In this document: positions 39,126-49,076 of the stretch, in pieces
How the letters are laid out: the number at the start of each line of letters is the position of its first letter
How positions within the stretch are numbered: position 1 is the first letter of the stretch
From: Bacillota bacterium
Lineage (GTDB): Bacteria; Bacillota; Sulfobacillia; DUMF01
Direction of reading: 5' to 3'
DNA length: 64,000 bases
NCBI GenBank assembly: GCA_012840015.1
Contig: DUMF01000029.1
Span: 62,001-126,000, forward strand
Notes under the pieces: generated by a model
Seen by the model: only the letters and a program-made list of their open reading frames with translations
Told to the model about the DNA's origin: nothing
Database searches by the model: none
Position numbers and translations under genes: made by a program

Positions 39126-40787
39126 GTGATAAAGCCCGAAACGGCTGAGGCCATACAGAAGGCCAAGCAGGAGTGGTTGGCCACTCACAAGTTTAAGGAA
39201 ACCAAGAGCGAGTTCAAGTCGGTGTCAGGGATAACGATCGAGAGGCTATACACTCCAGCAGACATCGACGTGGATTACCTCGAGGACCTTGGGTTTCCTG
39301 GCGAGTACCCGTTTACGAGAGGTATACAGCCTACCATGTACAGGGGGCGCCTTTGGACGATGCGGCAGTACGCGGGTTTCGGCACGGCCGAAGAGTCGAA
39401 TAGGCGCTACCGCTATCTGCTCGAACAGGGGCAAACCGGACTGAGCGTGGCCTTTGACCTTCCAACCCAGATAGGGCTGGATTCGGACGATCCGATGGCT
39501 GAAGGCGAAGTGGGCAAGGTAGGCGTGGCCATAGATTCTCTGGAAGACATGGAGGCTTTGTTCGACGGGATACCTCTTGAGAAGGTATCTACCTCGATGA
39601 CTATCAACGCTCCGGCTGCGGTTTTGCTTGCTATGTACGTGGCAGTGGCAGAAAAGCAAGGCACAAGGCCAGACCAACTGGAGGGCACTATCCAAAACGA
39701 CATTCTCAAGGAGTATGCGGCCAGAGGAACTTACATTTTTCCGCCGGAGCCTTCAATGAGGCTGATAACGGATACTTTTGAGTTTTGTTCCAAATACATG
39801 CCCAGGTGGAATTCGATTTCGGTGAGCGGATACCATATCAGGGAAGCTGGCGCTACTGCAGTCCAAGAACTGGCCTTCACGCTTGCCGACGGTATCGCTT
39901 ACGTAAGGGCGGCCGTGGAAAGGGGACTCGACGTAGATCAATTCGCCCCCAGGATTTCATTCTTCTTCAATGCCCACTCCAACTTCTTTGAAGAGATAGC
40001 CAAGTTTAGGGCAGCCCGGCGACTCTGGGCTCGGATAATGAAGGAGCGATTCCATGCTCGAAACCCCCGGTCCTGGATGCTGAGGTTCCACACGCAGACT
40101 GCTGGATGTACCCTTACGGCACAGCAACCAGACAATAACATAGTGAGAGTTGCCCTTCAGGCTTTGTCTGCGGTGCTAGGCGGTACCCAGTCTCTCCATA
40201 CTAATTCGAGGGACGAAGCGTTAGCGCTGCCCAGTGAGGATTCAGTGCGAATAGCCTTACGCACTCAGCAGATCATAGCCTATGAAAGCGGAGTCGCTGA
40301 CACAATCGATCCGCTGGCTGGAAGCTACTTCGTGGAATGGTTGACAGGCGAGATCGAGAAAAAGGCGGAGGAATATATCGAAAAGATAGAAGCTATGGGT
40401 GGGGCTCCCAAGGCCATAGCCAATGGCTATATACAAAAGGAGATACAGGAGAGCGCTTACAGGTACCAGAAGGAAGTAGAGTCCGGAGAGAGAATTGTAG
40501 TAGGTGTAAATATGTTCCAAACGGAGGATTCCGGCCACAGAGAGTTACTGAAGGTAGACCCAGCGGTTGCCGAGAAACAGGTGTTGAAACTGAACGCGTT
40601 GAAGTCCCGACGTGACAACGTGCTTGTTAAAGAAAGACTGGAGATGCTGAGGAAGGCTGCAGCCGGCAGCGATAACCTAGTACCGGTTATCCTGGACGCG
40701 GTAAAGGCGTACTGCACACTGGGCGAAATTTGCGGTGCCTTGCGGGACGTGTTCGGGGAGTACAAAGCGAGGGATTACAATGGCTAG
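39126..40787 (+). CDS. Methylmalonyl-CoA mutase large (catalytic) subunit
   Basis: [58 protein letters not shown] 39126 with GGAGG RBS preferred. Confidence 0.95.
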   Translation: MIKPETAEAIQKAKQEWLATHKFKETKSEFKSVSGITIERLYTPADIDVDYLEDLGFPGEYPFTRGIQPTMYRGRLWTMRQYAGFGTAEESNRRYRYLLEQGQTGLSVAFDLPTQIGLDSDDPMAEGEVGKVGVAIDSLEDMEALFDGIPLEKVSTSMTINAPAAVLLAMYVAVAEKQGTRPDQLEGTIQNDILKEYAARGTYIFPPEPSMRLITDTFEFCSKYMPRWNSISVSGYHIREAGATAVQELAFTLADGIAYVRAAVERGLDVDQFAPRISFFFNAHSNFFEEIAKFRAARRLWARIMKERFHARNPRSWMLRFHTQTAGCTLTAQQPDNNIVRVALQALSAVLGGTQSLHTNSRDEALALPSEDSVRIALRTQQIIAYESGVADTIDPLAGSYFVEWLTGEIEKKAEEYIEKIEAMGGAPKAIANGYIQKEIQESAYRYQKEVESGERIVVGVNMFQTEDSGHRELLKVDPAVAEKQVLKLNALKSRRDNVLVKERLEMLRKAAAGSDNLVPVILDAVKAYCTLGEICGALRDVFGEYKARDYNG

Positions 40788-41184
40788 TCGTCCGATCAGA
40801 GTGCTCGTCGCGAAGCCCGGGCTCGACGGTCACGACCGCGGAGCTAAGGTGGTGGCCAGGGCGCTTAGAGATGCCGGGATGGAAGTGATCTACAGCGGCT
40901 TGAGGCAGACTCCCGAGCAGATCGTGAAGACGGCCATCGAGGAAGACGTAGATGTCATCGGGTTGAGCTGCCTATCTGGAGCGCACCTTACATTATTCCG
41001 AAAAGTCATTGAGCTACTGCATCAAAACAATATAAAGGATATACTGATAGTGGGTGGAGGTATTATACCCGAAGAAGACGTGGAGGCTCTGAAGGAGATG
41101 GGAGTGAAGGGGATATTTGGGCCGGGAACGCCCACTTCGGAGATCGTAGATTTCATACAGCGGGAGGTCGGCCTGATTGGTTGA
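40780..41184 (+). CDS. Methylmalonyl-CoA mutase cobalamin-binding subunit
   Basis: [45 protein letters not shown] 40780 overlaps previous stop. Confidence 0.95.
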   Translation: MASRPIRVLVAKPGLDGHDRGAKVVARALRDAGMEVIYSGLRQTPEQIVKTAIEEDVDVIGLSCLSGAHLTLFRKVIELLHQNNIKDILIVGGGIIPEEDVEALKEMGVKGIFGPGTPTSEIVDFIQREVGLIG

Positions 41185-41575
41185 ACTTATCGACCACATT
41201 GGAATAGCGGTACCAAGCCTCGAGCCGATGATACAGGTATTCAAAACGGGATTGGGAATCGAACATTGCGAGATCGAGGAAGTGGGCTCTCAAAAGGTAA
41301 GAACCGCAATCTTCACAATCGGCGACACTAGAATCGAGCTTCTTGAACCAACCGCGAAAGAGTCTCCTATCGCAAAGTTCATTGAGGAGAGAGGCGTAGG
41401 AATCCACCACATTGCATTCAGAGTGCGCGATATCGAAGAGGCGATAAGTCGAGTCAAACAAAGCGGCATGCGAATGATCGATGAAAAGCCTAGAGAAGGT
41501 GTACATGGCTCTAAAATCGCGTTTATCCACCCTAAATCCTTTGGAGGAGTGCTTGTGGAATTGGTGAAAAGGTAA
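41177..41575 (+). CDS. mce: Methylmalonyl-CoA epimerase
   Basis: [12 protein letters not shown]...[19 protein letters not shown] fold motifs; TTG start. Confidence 0.92.
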   Translation: MVELIDHIGIAVPSLEPMIQVFKTGLGIEHCEIEEVGSQKVRTAIFTIGDTRIELLEPTAKESPIAKFIEERGVGIHHIAFRVRDIEEAISRVKQSGMRMIDEKPREGVHGSKIAFIHPKSFGGVLVELVKR

Positions 41576-41588
41576 TGGGGGGAACTGA

Positions 41589-41936
41589 ATGAGGGCGCTG
41601 AATTTTTATTCATCTATTTACCAGGCCAACCTGGTAGTAAGAAGCAAGCGCTGTACTATCAGGCTGGGCGACAAACGCCAGAAGTATAGTGAAGGCGACA
41701 TCGTGATGGTGACCTACGGAGATCGCTTCAAGCCCCGCAAACGGATTTTCAATGCCGTGATCGATCGAGTGATAGTGAAGACGATCGGAGAGTTGACCCA
41801 AGAAGACTTGCTAGCTGAGAATCCCGACATGAAGACCCCCAAAGACGCCCTCGATTTCCTCAAGCGGATTTACGAAGTTCCGATGGACGAAAACACATTG
41901 GTTACGGTGATTTATTTTTCAGAGGTGATGGACTAA
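41589..41936 (+). CDS. ASCH-domain-like protein
   Basis: LNFYSSIYQANLVVRSKRCTIRLGDKRQKYSEGDIVMVTYG. Confidence 0.65.
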   Translation: MRALNFYSSIYQANLVVRSKRCTIRLGDKRQKYSEGDIVMVTYGDRFKPRKRIFNAVIDRVIVKTIGELTQEDLLAENPDMKTPKDALDFLKRIYEVPMDENTLVTVIYFSEVMD

Positions 41937-41957
41937 CTTAACGGGAGGAGGTACCCA

Positions 41958-42152
41958 ATGGGAGACACCGGAACCGTCGTAGAGTACTTCTGCCCGGCCT
42001 GCGGTACCCAAGGTATGATGATAGTGGGCATAGAGCCGGGCGGGGGTGAAGGCAGGCTGGGTAGTAGTATGCGGTGTCCCAACTGCGGCAAGACCGTGCT
42101 GGTAGGTAAGAGCTCCCAGAAGAGGCCCGAGGAGACCGTTGTGGCACCTTAG
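41958..42152 (+). CDS. Small double zinc-ribbon-like protein (64 aa)
   Basis: CPACG...CPNCG cysteine pairs; GGGAGGAGG RBS. Confidence 0.7.
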   Translation: MGDTGTVVEYFCPACGTQGMMIVGIEPGGGEGRLGSSMRCPNCGKTVLVGKSSQKRPEETVVAP

Positions 42153-42171
42153 AACCACACCTCTAAGAGCG

Positions 42172-42212
42172 GAGAGGAGGGGGTAAAAGCCCCCTCCTCT
42201 CTTGCGTTTTGT
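42172..42212 (+). terminator. Rho-independent terminator
   Basis: GAGAGGAGGGGG (42172-42183) / CCCCCTCCTCTC (42190-42201), 12 bp, 6-nt loop, then TTGCGTTTTGT. Confidence 0.85.
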
Positions 42213-42248
42213 TACAAATAGCAGAAGGATATTGCAAAGCGATGGAGA

Positions 42249-42288
42249 ATAGTGAACCAGAGTGGGTTATAGTGGTGTAGAGTGGAGT
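42249..42288 (+). promoter_or_regulatory. Putative MraZ operator: four tandem 10-bp repeats
   Basis: ATAGTGAACC AGAGTGGGTT ATAGTGGTGT AGAGTGGAGT immediately 5' of mraZ ATG (42297). Confidence 0.8.
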
Positions 42289-42296
42289 AAATTCCC

Positions 42297-42728
42297 ATGC
42301 TCATTGGCGAGTACCAACACACTATAGACGAAAAGGGACGGCTTACAGTGCCAGCCAAGCTGAGGGATGCTCTTGGAGATCGGTTCATCCTAACGAAAGG
42401 ACTGGACGGCTGCCTTTTCGGCTACCCGGTTGAAGAATGGAAGCAGCTCGAGGCCAAGTTGAGAGAGCTGCCCCTGACGAAGGCGGACGTCAGGGCTTTC
42501 GTAAGGCTTTTGCTCGCCGGAGCGAGCGAATGCGAGCTCGACAGGCAAGGGAGATTCGTCCTGCCCAACAACTTGAGGGCGCACGCAGACATAGACAAGG
42601 ACGTCATCATAACAGGGGTTTCCACCCGGATAGAGATCTGGAGCAGGCAACGCTGGGAAGAATATAGAGATAAAGCTGAAAAGAACTTCGAAGGCGTTGC
42701 GGAGGGAATTGAAGGACTTGGGTTCTAG
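42297..42728 (+). CDS. mraZ: Transcriptional regulator MraZ
   Basis: MLIGEYQHTIDEKGRLTVPAKLRDALGDRFILTKGLDGCLFGYP. Confidence 0.97.
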   Translation: MLIGEYQHTIDEKGRLTVPAKLRDALGDRFILTKGLDGCLFGYPVEEWKQLEAKLRELPLTKADVRAFVRLLLAGASECELDRQGRFVLPNNLRAHADIDKDVIITGVSTRIEIWSRQRWEEYRDKAEKNFEGVAEGIEGLGF

Positions 42729-43635
42729 GGAGAGGACCTTCTCGCACATCCCCGTGATGGTGGAAGAAGCTATGCATTATCTCGCTCCACGCGATGGAGG
42801 CTTGTATTTCGATTGCACAGCTGGAGCGGGAGGCCACTCCAAAGAAATACTCAGGCGTAGTGCCCCGAATGGTAAAGTTGTATGCATCGATACTGATCCC
42901 TGTGCGATCGAAGTACTGCGCTCTGCTTTAGGCGAGTTCGGCGAGAGAGCTGTCGTGGTGCAGGCGAACTTCACCGAACTAGCTCAGGTTGCGGACAGGC
43001 TCGGCATAAGCCAAACAGATGGGATTCTATTCGATCTGGGCGTGAGCTCGCTGCAACTGGATTTGCGGGAGCGCGGGTTCTCGTACAGTATGGATGCTCC
43101 TCTCGATATGAGGATGAATCCACAGCAGGTTTTGACTGCTCGGACCCTGGTGAACGAGCTCGACGAGGCTGAACTGGCAAGGATCTTCTGCGAGTATGGG
43201 GAAGAAAGGTGGGGCGGTCGGATCGCTCGGTTCATTGTGGAACGACGCGCGAGGAAGACCATAGAGACTACCGGAGAGTTGGTGGACGTGATTAAGGCGG
43301 CGATCCCGGCATCGGCTCGTCGCAAGGGGCCTCACCCGGCCAAGCGGGTTTTCCAAGCTTTACGTATAGCTGTAAACGGCGAACTGGAAGCCTTGAGACA
43401 AGTACTGCCGGTTGCTACGTCCATTTTGAATTGCGGGGGACGGATCGTAGTAATCTCATTTCACTCCCTGGAAGATAGGATCGTCAAGGACTGGTTCAAG
43501 AACTGTGCGGAGTTGTGCGTGCTTACAAAGAAACCGATAAGACCCGCTGCCGATGAGATTACGGCCAACCCGAGGTGCAGGAGCGCCAAGCTGAGGGCGG
43601 CCGAACGGGTTCTAGCTGTGGTGGAGGGTGAATAA
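42697..43635 (+). CDS. rsmH: 16S rRNA (cytosine1402-N4)-methyltransferase RsmH
   Basis: FSHIPVMVEEAMHYLAPRDGGLYFDCTAGAGGHSKEIL; exact start uncertain (TTG candidates 42697-42718). Confidence 0.95.
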   Translation: MRRELKDLGSRERTFSHIPVMVEEAMHYLAPRDGGLYFDCTAGAGGHSKEILRRSAPNGKVVCIDTDPCAIEVLRSALGEFGERAVVVQANFTELAQVADRLGISQTDGILFDLGVSSLQLDLRERGFSYSMDAPLDMRMNPQQVLTARTLVNELDEAELARIFCEYGEERWGGRIARFIVERRARKTIETTGELVDVIKAAIPASARRKGPHPAKRVFQALRIAVNGELEALRQVLPVATSILNCGGRIVVISFHSLEDRIVKDWFKNCAELCVLTKKPIRPAADEITANPRCRSAKLRAAERVLAVVEGE

Positions 43636-43636
43636 C

Positions 43637-44071
43637 ATGTTTTGTCAGAAGAAGTACAGGCGCAGAAGGAAAAGCGCACGTGGCCCCCTGGTGGGGCTTA
43701 CCTTTCTCGTAATAATGGTGACTGGGCTTGCGCTGGGTGTGGGAGTACAGTACACCGCCCTAGCTCGTGCCGAGATCTCGCTCGACTCGGCACGCTCCCG
43801 TTTGCAGGAGCTTAAACGCCAGGCAGACTGGCTGGAGACCCAACTCGCCAGTCTGACATCTCCGGCACGCATAGAACAAGTGGCCACTACGAAGCTCGGT
43901 ATGGTGCGGCCCACAGAGGTCAGGGAAATAGAAAAACCGGTGCCACCCGTTGTGGCTGCGTCTCTGGTCCCGCCTGCTGAGGACCGTAACACAGAGGGGG
44001 GCGTACTGCAAAAGCTCGTTGACAGGTTGTCGCAGGGCATTCAACGGGCGCAAGCCAAACCTAGGAAATGA
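43637..44071 (+). CDS. ftsL: FtsL-like cell division protein
   Basis: Short basic N-terminus, one TM, coiled coil; position between rsmH and PBP. Confidence 0.75.
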   Translation: MFCQKKYRRRRKSARGPLVGLTFLVIMVTGLALGVGVQYTALARAEISLDSARSRLQELKRQADWLETQLASLTSPARIEQVATTKLGMVRPTEVREIEKPVPPVVAASLVPPAEDRNTEGGVLQKLVDRLSQGIQRAQAKPRK

Positions 44072-44085
44072 AAGGGCTGGTTTGA

Positions 44086-46218
44086 TTGCTGGCTGTAACC
44101 GGCGTAAAGACGAAGAAAAGAATTCTGGCCCTTTTCATAGGTTCGACGGCTTTCCTGTTCGCGTTGGTAGTGAGAGTTGGTTACCTGCAGTTCATTAGGG
44201 GGCCGGAACTGTCGGCCCAGGCGTTGGAAATCCGCACTTTGGACGTTCCGGTGCTGCCGCAGCGGGGCATGATTTGCGATCGAAATGGCAAGGAGCTTGC
44301 GGTCAGTATCGACACGGAATCCGTTTATGCGTTTCCGTCACAGGTAAAGCAGCCCGAAGAAACGGCACGCACGCTCTCTGCCATTTTGGGAATGAGCTAT
44401 GAGGAAGTCTACGAAAGAATAACGCGTAACACGTATTTCGTTTGGTTGAAACGCCAGGTAGATGCTGAGACTGCAAGCAAAGTAAGGTCTCTGAAACTCA
44501 GCGGCATCAACCTCACCCCGGAGCCAAAGCGGTTTTATCCGAACGGAACGTTGGCTGCTCACGTGCTGGGCATATCGGGTATAGATAACCAGGGGCTCGA
44601 GGGAATTGAGGCTGAGTACGATGCGGACCTCAGGGGTACACCGGGCCGGATAGTCGTGGAGACCGATGCGATCGGCCGGGAAGTACCAGATGCTCTCCAC
44701 GCGTACGAGCAACCAAAGCCGGGCAAGACACTCTTCCTGACTATAGACGAAATCCTCCAGCATGTAGCCGAAAGGGAATTGGACCGTGCCATGCTCGAAA
44801 CCAAGGCCAAGGGTGGAACGGTCATACTCATGGACCCGCGTAACGGCGAGATCCTCGCTCTTGCGATTAAGCCCGATTTTGACCCCAACCACTACGATAA
44901 ATACCCGAACGAGAATCGAAGGATTAGTGCGATCTCCGATACGTACCCCCCGGGCTCCACATTCAAGCCGGTGACTGCTGCAGCAGCTTTAGAGGAAGGC
45001 GTCACAAGTACCAAGGATAGGTTTTTCTGCGGGGGTAGCATCAATGTACCTGGTGCTACACTGCATTGCTGGGTTCCCGAAGGCCACGGTTCGCAATCCT
45101 TTGACGAGGTGATCATGAACTCCTGTAACGTGGGATTTATCACGATGGGATTGCGGCTTGGAGCGGAGAAGTTCTATAAATATCTGGAGGCCTTCGGTTT
45201 CACGGAACCCACGGGGATAGACCTTCCGGGCGAAGGGATAGGCATCCTTCCAGATAAGTCTGATGTTAAGCCAGTGGACGTGGCCGTGATGAGTTTCGGC
45301 CAGACTCTTACGGTTACGCCAATGCAACTGATACGTGCGATAGGCGCCATCGCCAACGGCGGAATACTTGTGCAGCCGCACCTCTTGAAGGAGATGCGCG
45401 ATCAAGATGGCACTGTGGTACGGAGATGGCAAGGGAGTGAAAGACGGGCTATTTCGGCGGGTACCGCTGCGGAGCTCAGACGATCCATGGAACTGGTTGT
45501 CCAAAAAGGCACGGGGCGGCAGGCTTTTGTAGAAGGTTACAAGCTTGCTGGCAAGACTGGCACCTCTAATAAAGTGATCGGTGGGACGATAGCCACTGGA
45601 AAGTACGTGGCTTCGTTCGTGGGATTTGCACCCTCTGACGATCCACGTATCGTTGGACTCGTAATTCTGGACGAACCGCAAGGGGCTTATTACGGCGGGC
45701 AGATCGCTGCCCCACTATTCTCCAGAGTAATGGCTGATGTGTTGCGTTACCTGGAAGTGCCTGCTAGACCAGATATCAGGAAGCCAGTTCAGCCATGGGA
45801 GACGCCCGTGAAGCCTGACGCCAACGGCGTGGAACGCTTGATGGAGATAGAGGTGCCGTCGATACTGTTCGATGACGTGGAGACGGCTCGCCGGAAGGTG
45901 GTCTCGTTAGGGCTGACTTTGACGATAGAAGGGTCCGGCAGTTACATAGTTTCCCAGGTGCCTGCTGCGGGAGCGTTGGTGGCATCGGGTACCACTGTTA
46001 TCGCGAAGCTGGGGGAACCTCCTGTCTCTCCTGGGAAGGTAATCGTACCAAACTTAAAGGGCAGGACCATGAAAGAGGCTATGCAACTACTAGGGGAACG
46101 AAAGCTCACCATGGAAGCGGAGGGCAGTGGAATCGCAGTAAGACAGGAGCCTGAACCTGGAACAGCTGTGCCTGCAGGCAGTAGTATCCGGGTTTGGTTT
46201 GAATATCCAAAGGAGTGA
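44086..46218 (+). CDS. Class B penicillin-binding protein with PASTA domains (PBP2B/SpoVD-like)
   Basis: STFK (PPGSTFKPVTAAAAL), SCN, KTG (LAGKTGTSNKV), two C-terminal PASTA repeats. Confidence 0.93.
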   Translation: MLAVTGVKTKKRILALFIGSTAFLFALVVRVGYLQFIRGPELSAQALEIRTLDVPVLPQRGMICDRNGKELAVSIDTESVYAFPSQVKQPEETARTLSAILGMSYEEVYERITRNTYFVWLKRQVDAETASKVRSLKLSGINLTPEPKRFYPNGTLAAHVLGISGIDNQGLEGIEAEYDADLRGTPGRIVVETDAIGREVPDALHAYEQPKPGKTLFLTIDEILQHVAERELDRAMLETKAKGGTVILMDPRNGEILALAIKPDFDPNHYDKYPNENRRISAISDTYPPGSTFKPVTAAAALEEGVTSTKDRFFCGGSINVPGATLHCWVPEGHGSQSFDEVIMNSCNVGFITMGLRLGAEKFYKYLEAFGFTEPTGIDLPGEGIGILPDKSDVKPVDVAVMSFGQTLTVTPMQLIRAIGAIANGGILVQPHLLKEMRDQDGTVVRRWQGSERRAISAGTAAELRRSMELVVQKGTGRQAFVEGYKLAGKTGTSNKVIGGTIATGKYVASFVGFAPSDDPRIVGLVILDEPQGAYYGGQIAAPLFSRVMADVLRYLEVPARPDIRKPVQPWETPVKPDANGVERLMEIEVPSILFDDVETARRKVVSLGLTLTIEGSGSYIVSQVPAAGALVASGTTVIAKLGEPPVSPGKVIVPNLKGRTMKEAMQLLGERKLTMEAEGSGIAVRQEPEPGTAVPAGSSIRVWFEYPKE

Positions 46219-46248
46219 TCATAATATGCCTTGGAGGTTCGTGACTGC

Positions 46249-47706
46249 ATGAGACTCGCGGAACTGCTCAGCTGCTTGAACGAGCCAAACCTGCAGGTTG
46301 CGGATGTGGAGGTAACAGGGATAACATACGACTCTCGTCGGGTGAAGCCTGGCAACGTGTTCGTATGCATCAAGGGGTTCAGCCATGACGGCCATGCCTA
46401 CGCAAACGAGGCCGCCAGAAAAGGCGCGGTGGCCATCATAGCGGAGCGATCGATTCCGATCTTGGGAATCCCGGTGGTCCTTGTGGAGGATACCCGCCTC
46501 GCACTTTCCAAGTTGGCAGAGCGGTACTTCGATGAGCCCACAAGTAAAGTGAGACTGATCGGTGTCACGGGAACAAAGGGCAAGACTACCACGACATTTC
46601 TTATTAGGAGCATACTCCAAAAGGCTGGAATGAAGACGGGCTTAATGGGCACTGTCCTGAACATCGTGGGGGATGACGTACAGCCGGTCAGCCACACTAC
46701 CCCGGAGGCTCCGGAGCTTTGTGCTGCCATAGCCAAAATGGCGGCATCGGGCTGTACGCACGCGGTAATGGAAGTGTCTTCTCATGCGATAGCCTTGAAA
46801 AGGGTGGCGGGCTCTCGCTTTAAGGGAGCTGTGTTCACGAACCTCAGCCAGGACCACTTGGATTTTCACGGAAATATGGAAAGCTATTTTCAAGTGAAGG
46901 CGAGTTTTTTACGGGGGATTGCCACGGCCGCAGGCCCAGAGTATGTGGCTGTGAATGTGGATGATCCATATGGCGTGAGAATAGCGGGCGAGCTTTCGGA
47001 GTACGCGATAAGTTACGGAATCAGAGAGCCAGCTATGATCCGCGCCACCGATGTGGAGGTCAGTCCAAAGGGGACGAGGTTTAAAATAGGCTTCCCAGGC
47101 GGGCGAAGTGAGCGTGTCAAGGCGAAGCTGATCGGCATGTTCAACGTATACAACCTCCTAGCGGCTTCGTCCGTGAGCTTTAGGGAAGGCGTGAAAATAG
47201 AAGACATCGTAGAGGCCATCGAACTATTCGACGGCGTGCCGGGGAGATTTGAATCGATAGATGAGGGTCAGGATTTTACTGTAGTGGTCGATTATGCTCA
47301 CAGCCCTGCCAGCCTGGAGAACGTTTTGCTCACGGCGAGAGAATTGGGCCCGGAGAGGATCATCACTGTGTTCGGGTGCGGCGGAGACCGGGACCGAAGC
47401 AAGAGGCCAATCATGGGCGAAGTAGTATCTCGACTCAGTGACTATGCCATAGTAACCTCGGATAACCCGAGGAGTGAAGAGCCGGAAGAGATCATAAAAG
47501 AGATCCTGCCGGGCTTTCGTACATCTGCGTATGAGGTAATTCCGGATCGAGGGGAAGCCATATTCCGGGCGCTTAACATGGCAAAGTCTGGAGACTTCGT
47601 GCTGATCGCCGGCAAAGGGCACGAGACATACCAGGTGCTCAAAGACAGGGCCATTCATTTCGATGACAGGGAAGTCGCGCGGGATGTGCTGCGGAGGTTG
47701 AAATGA
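46249..47706 (+). CDS. murE: UDP-MurNAc-tripeptide synthetase MurE
   Basis: GVTGTKGKTTTTFLIRSIL, TTPEAPEL, DNPRSEEP. Confidence 0.96.
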   Translation: MRLAELLSCLNEPNLQVADVEVTGITYDSRRVKPGNVFVCIKGFSHDGHAYANEAARKGAVAIIAERSIPILGIPVVLVEDTRLALSKLAERYFDEPTSKVRLIGVTGTKGKTTTTFLIRSILQKAGMKTGLMGTVLNIVGDDVQPVSHTTPEAPELCAAIAKMAASGCTHAVMEVSSHAIALKRVAGSRFKGAVFTNLSQDHLDFHGNMESYFQVKASFLRGIATAAGPEYVAVNVDDPYGVRIAGELSEYAISYGIREPAMIRATDVEVSPKGTRFKIGFPGGRSERVKAKLIGMFNVYNLLAASSVSFREGVKIEDIVEAIELFDGVPGRFESIDEGQDFTVVVDYAHSPASLENVLLTARELGPERIITVFGCGGDRDRSKRPIMGEVVSRLSDYAIVTSDNPRSEEPEEIIKEILPGFRTSAYEVIPDRGEAIFRALNMAKSGDFVLIAGKGHETYQVLKDRAIHFDDREVARDVLRRLK

Positions 47707-49073
47707 GAGAGGGAGCCCTTTTCCATTTACAGGAAGCAGCTTCTGCGATTGGGGCGAAATTGAAGGGAGCAAGCAACCCCATTGTGATGGGAGTGGGCAT
47801 TGACTCAAGGCTCATCAAACCTGGTGAGCTTTTTGTAGCGCTACAAGGGGAACACACTGACGGCCACCTGCACGTAGCCGAAGCCTTTGCAAGAGGTGCA
47901 TCTGCTGCAATGGTTTGCAGGCGGGTGGAGGCAGAGGGGCCGCTGTTGGAAGTAGATGACTGTCTCAGAGGCCTTTCAGACCTAGCAAAGTGGCACAGGT
48001 CCAGGGTGAACCCTATGGTCATAGGGGTCACGGGTAGCGTGGGCAAGACCACTGTTAAAGAAATGATAGCTTCGATAGCTGCTACGAGGTTCAGGACGCT
48101 CAAATCGGAAGGGAATTTCAACACCGAAATCGGCCTGCCGCTCACTTTGCTGCGGTTGAAGCCCGCCACTGAAGTGGCAGTAGTTGAAATGGCCATGAGA
48201 GGGCTTGGCCAGATTCAGAAGCTTTGTGAGATAGCCAGGCCTTCGATTGGAGTGATCACGTCCATCGGGGAAACTCACCTAGAACTGCTCGGTTCTGTAG
48301 AGAATATAGCCAGGGCCAAGTGGGAACTGGTGGAAAGCCTTCCTGCGGACGGGTGGGCTATCCTCAATTGGGATGAACCCTGGCCAAGAAGGCTCGCTCC
48401 TTCGGCAAGGTGTAGGCTGGTACGTTTCGGGTTTAGCCCGGAAGCCGACGTAACAGCTAGGGATGTCCGGGACAGAGGGGAAGAAGGCATGAGCTATACT
48501 CTCGTGACCGTCAAGGGTGAAATCAATGTAAATCTACCCGTGAACGGCAAGCACATGGTCTGCAATTCCCTGGCAGGGGCGGCTTTCGGACTCATAGTAG
48601 GTCTGGAACTAGAGGAGATCCGTTTCGGACTGGAGCACTTTTCAAGTTCCAAAATGCGGTTGGAACTGCTTAGGATCGGAGACGTACTCGTGATAAACGA
48701 TGCATACAACGCCAATCCCAGTTCGATGAAGGCTGCTCTCGAAGTATTGAAGAGCATGGCGAAGGGTCGATGTATAGCTGTGCTTGGGGACATGCTGGAG
48801 CTGGGGACAAGGGCTGTGGAAGGTCATCGCGAGGTCGGGCAGAAGTGCGCGGAAGTGGGCATAGATATTCTCGTGGGAGTGGGCCCGCTTTCCAAAAACA
48901 TCACAGAAGCTGCGATAACATCTGGTGTCGGGGCATCTAGAGTCTACTGGTGCAAAGACAGAGCAGAAGCCAGCCAGTTACTCAGCTCCCTCGTTAAACC
49001 CGGAGATACCGTTTTGGTAAAAGGGTCGAGGGGTAGCAAGATGGAAGAAGTGATTGTCGGATTGAAGGGTTGA
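47703..49073 (+). CDS. murF: UDP-MurNAc-tripeptide--D-Ala-D-Ala ligase MurF
   Basis: GVTGSVGKTTVKEMIASI, NDAYNANPSSMKAAL. Confidence 0.96.
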   Translation: MREGALFHLQEAASAIGAKLKGASNPIVMGVGIDSRLIKPGELFVALQGEHTDGHLHVAEAFARGASAAMVCRRVEAEGPLLEVDDCLRGLSDLAKWHRSRVNPMVIGVTGSVGKTTVKEMIASIAATRFRTLKSEGNFNTEIGLPLTLLRLKPATEVAVVEMAMRGLGQIQKLCEIARPSIGVITSIGETHLELLGSVENIARAKWELVESLPADGWAILNWDEPWPRRLAPSARCRLVRFGFSPEADVTARDVRDRGEEGMSYTLVTVKGEINVNLPVNGKHMVCNSLAGAAFGLIVGLELEEIRFGLEHFSSSKMRLELLRIGDVLVINDAYNANPSSMKAALEVLKSMAKGRCIAVLGDMLELGTRAVEGHREVGQKCAEVGIDILVGVGPLSKNITEAAITSGVGASRVYWCKDRAEASQLLSSLVKPGDTVLVKGSRGSKMEEVIVGLKG

Positions 49074-49076
49074 GGA

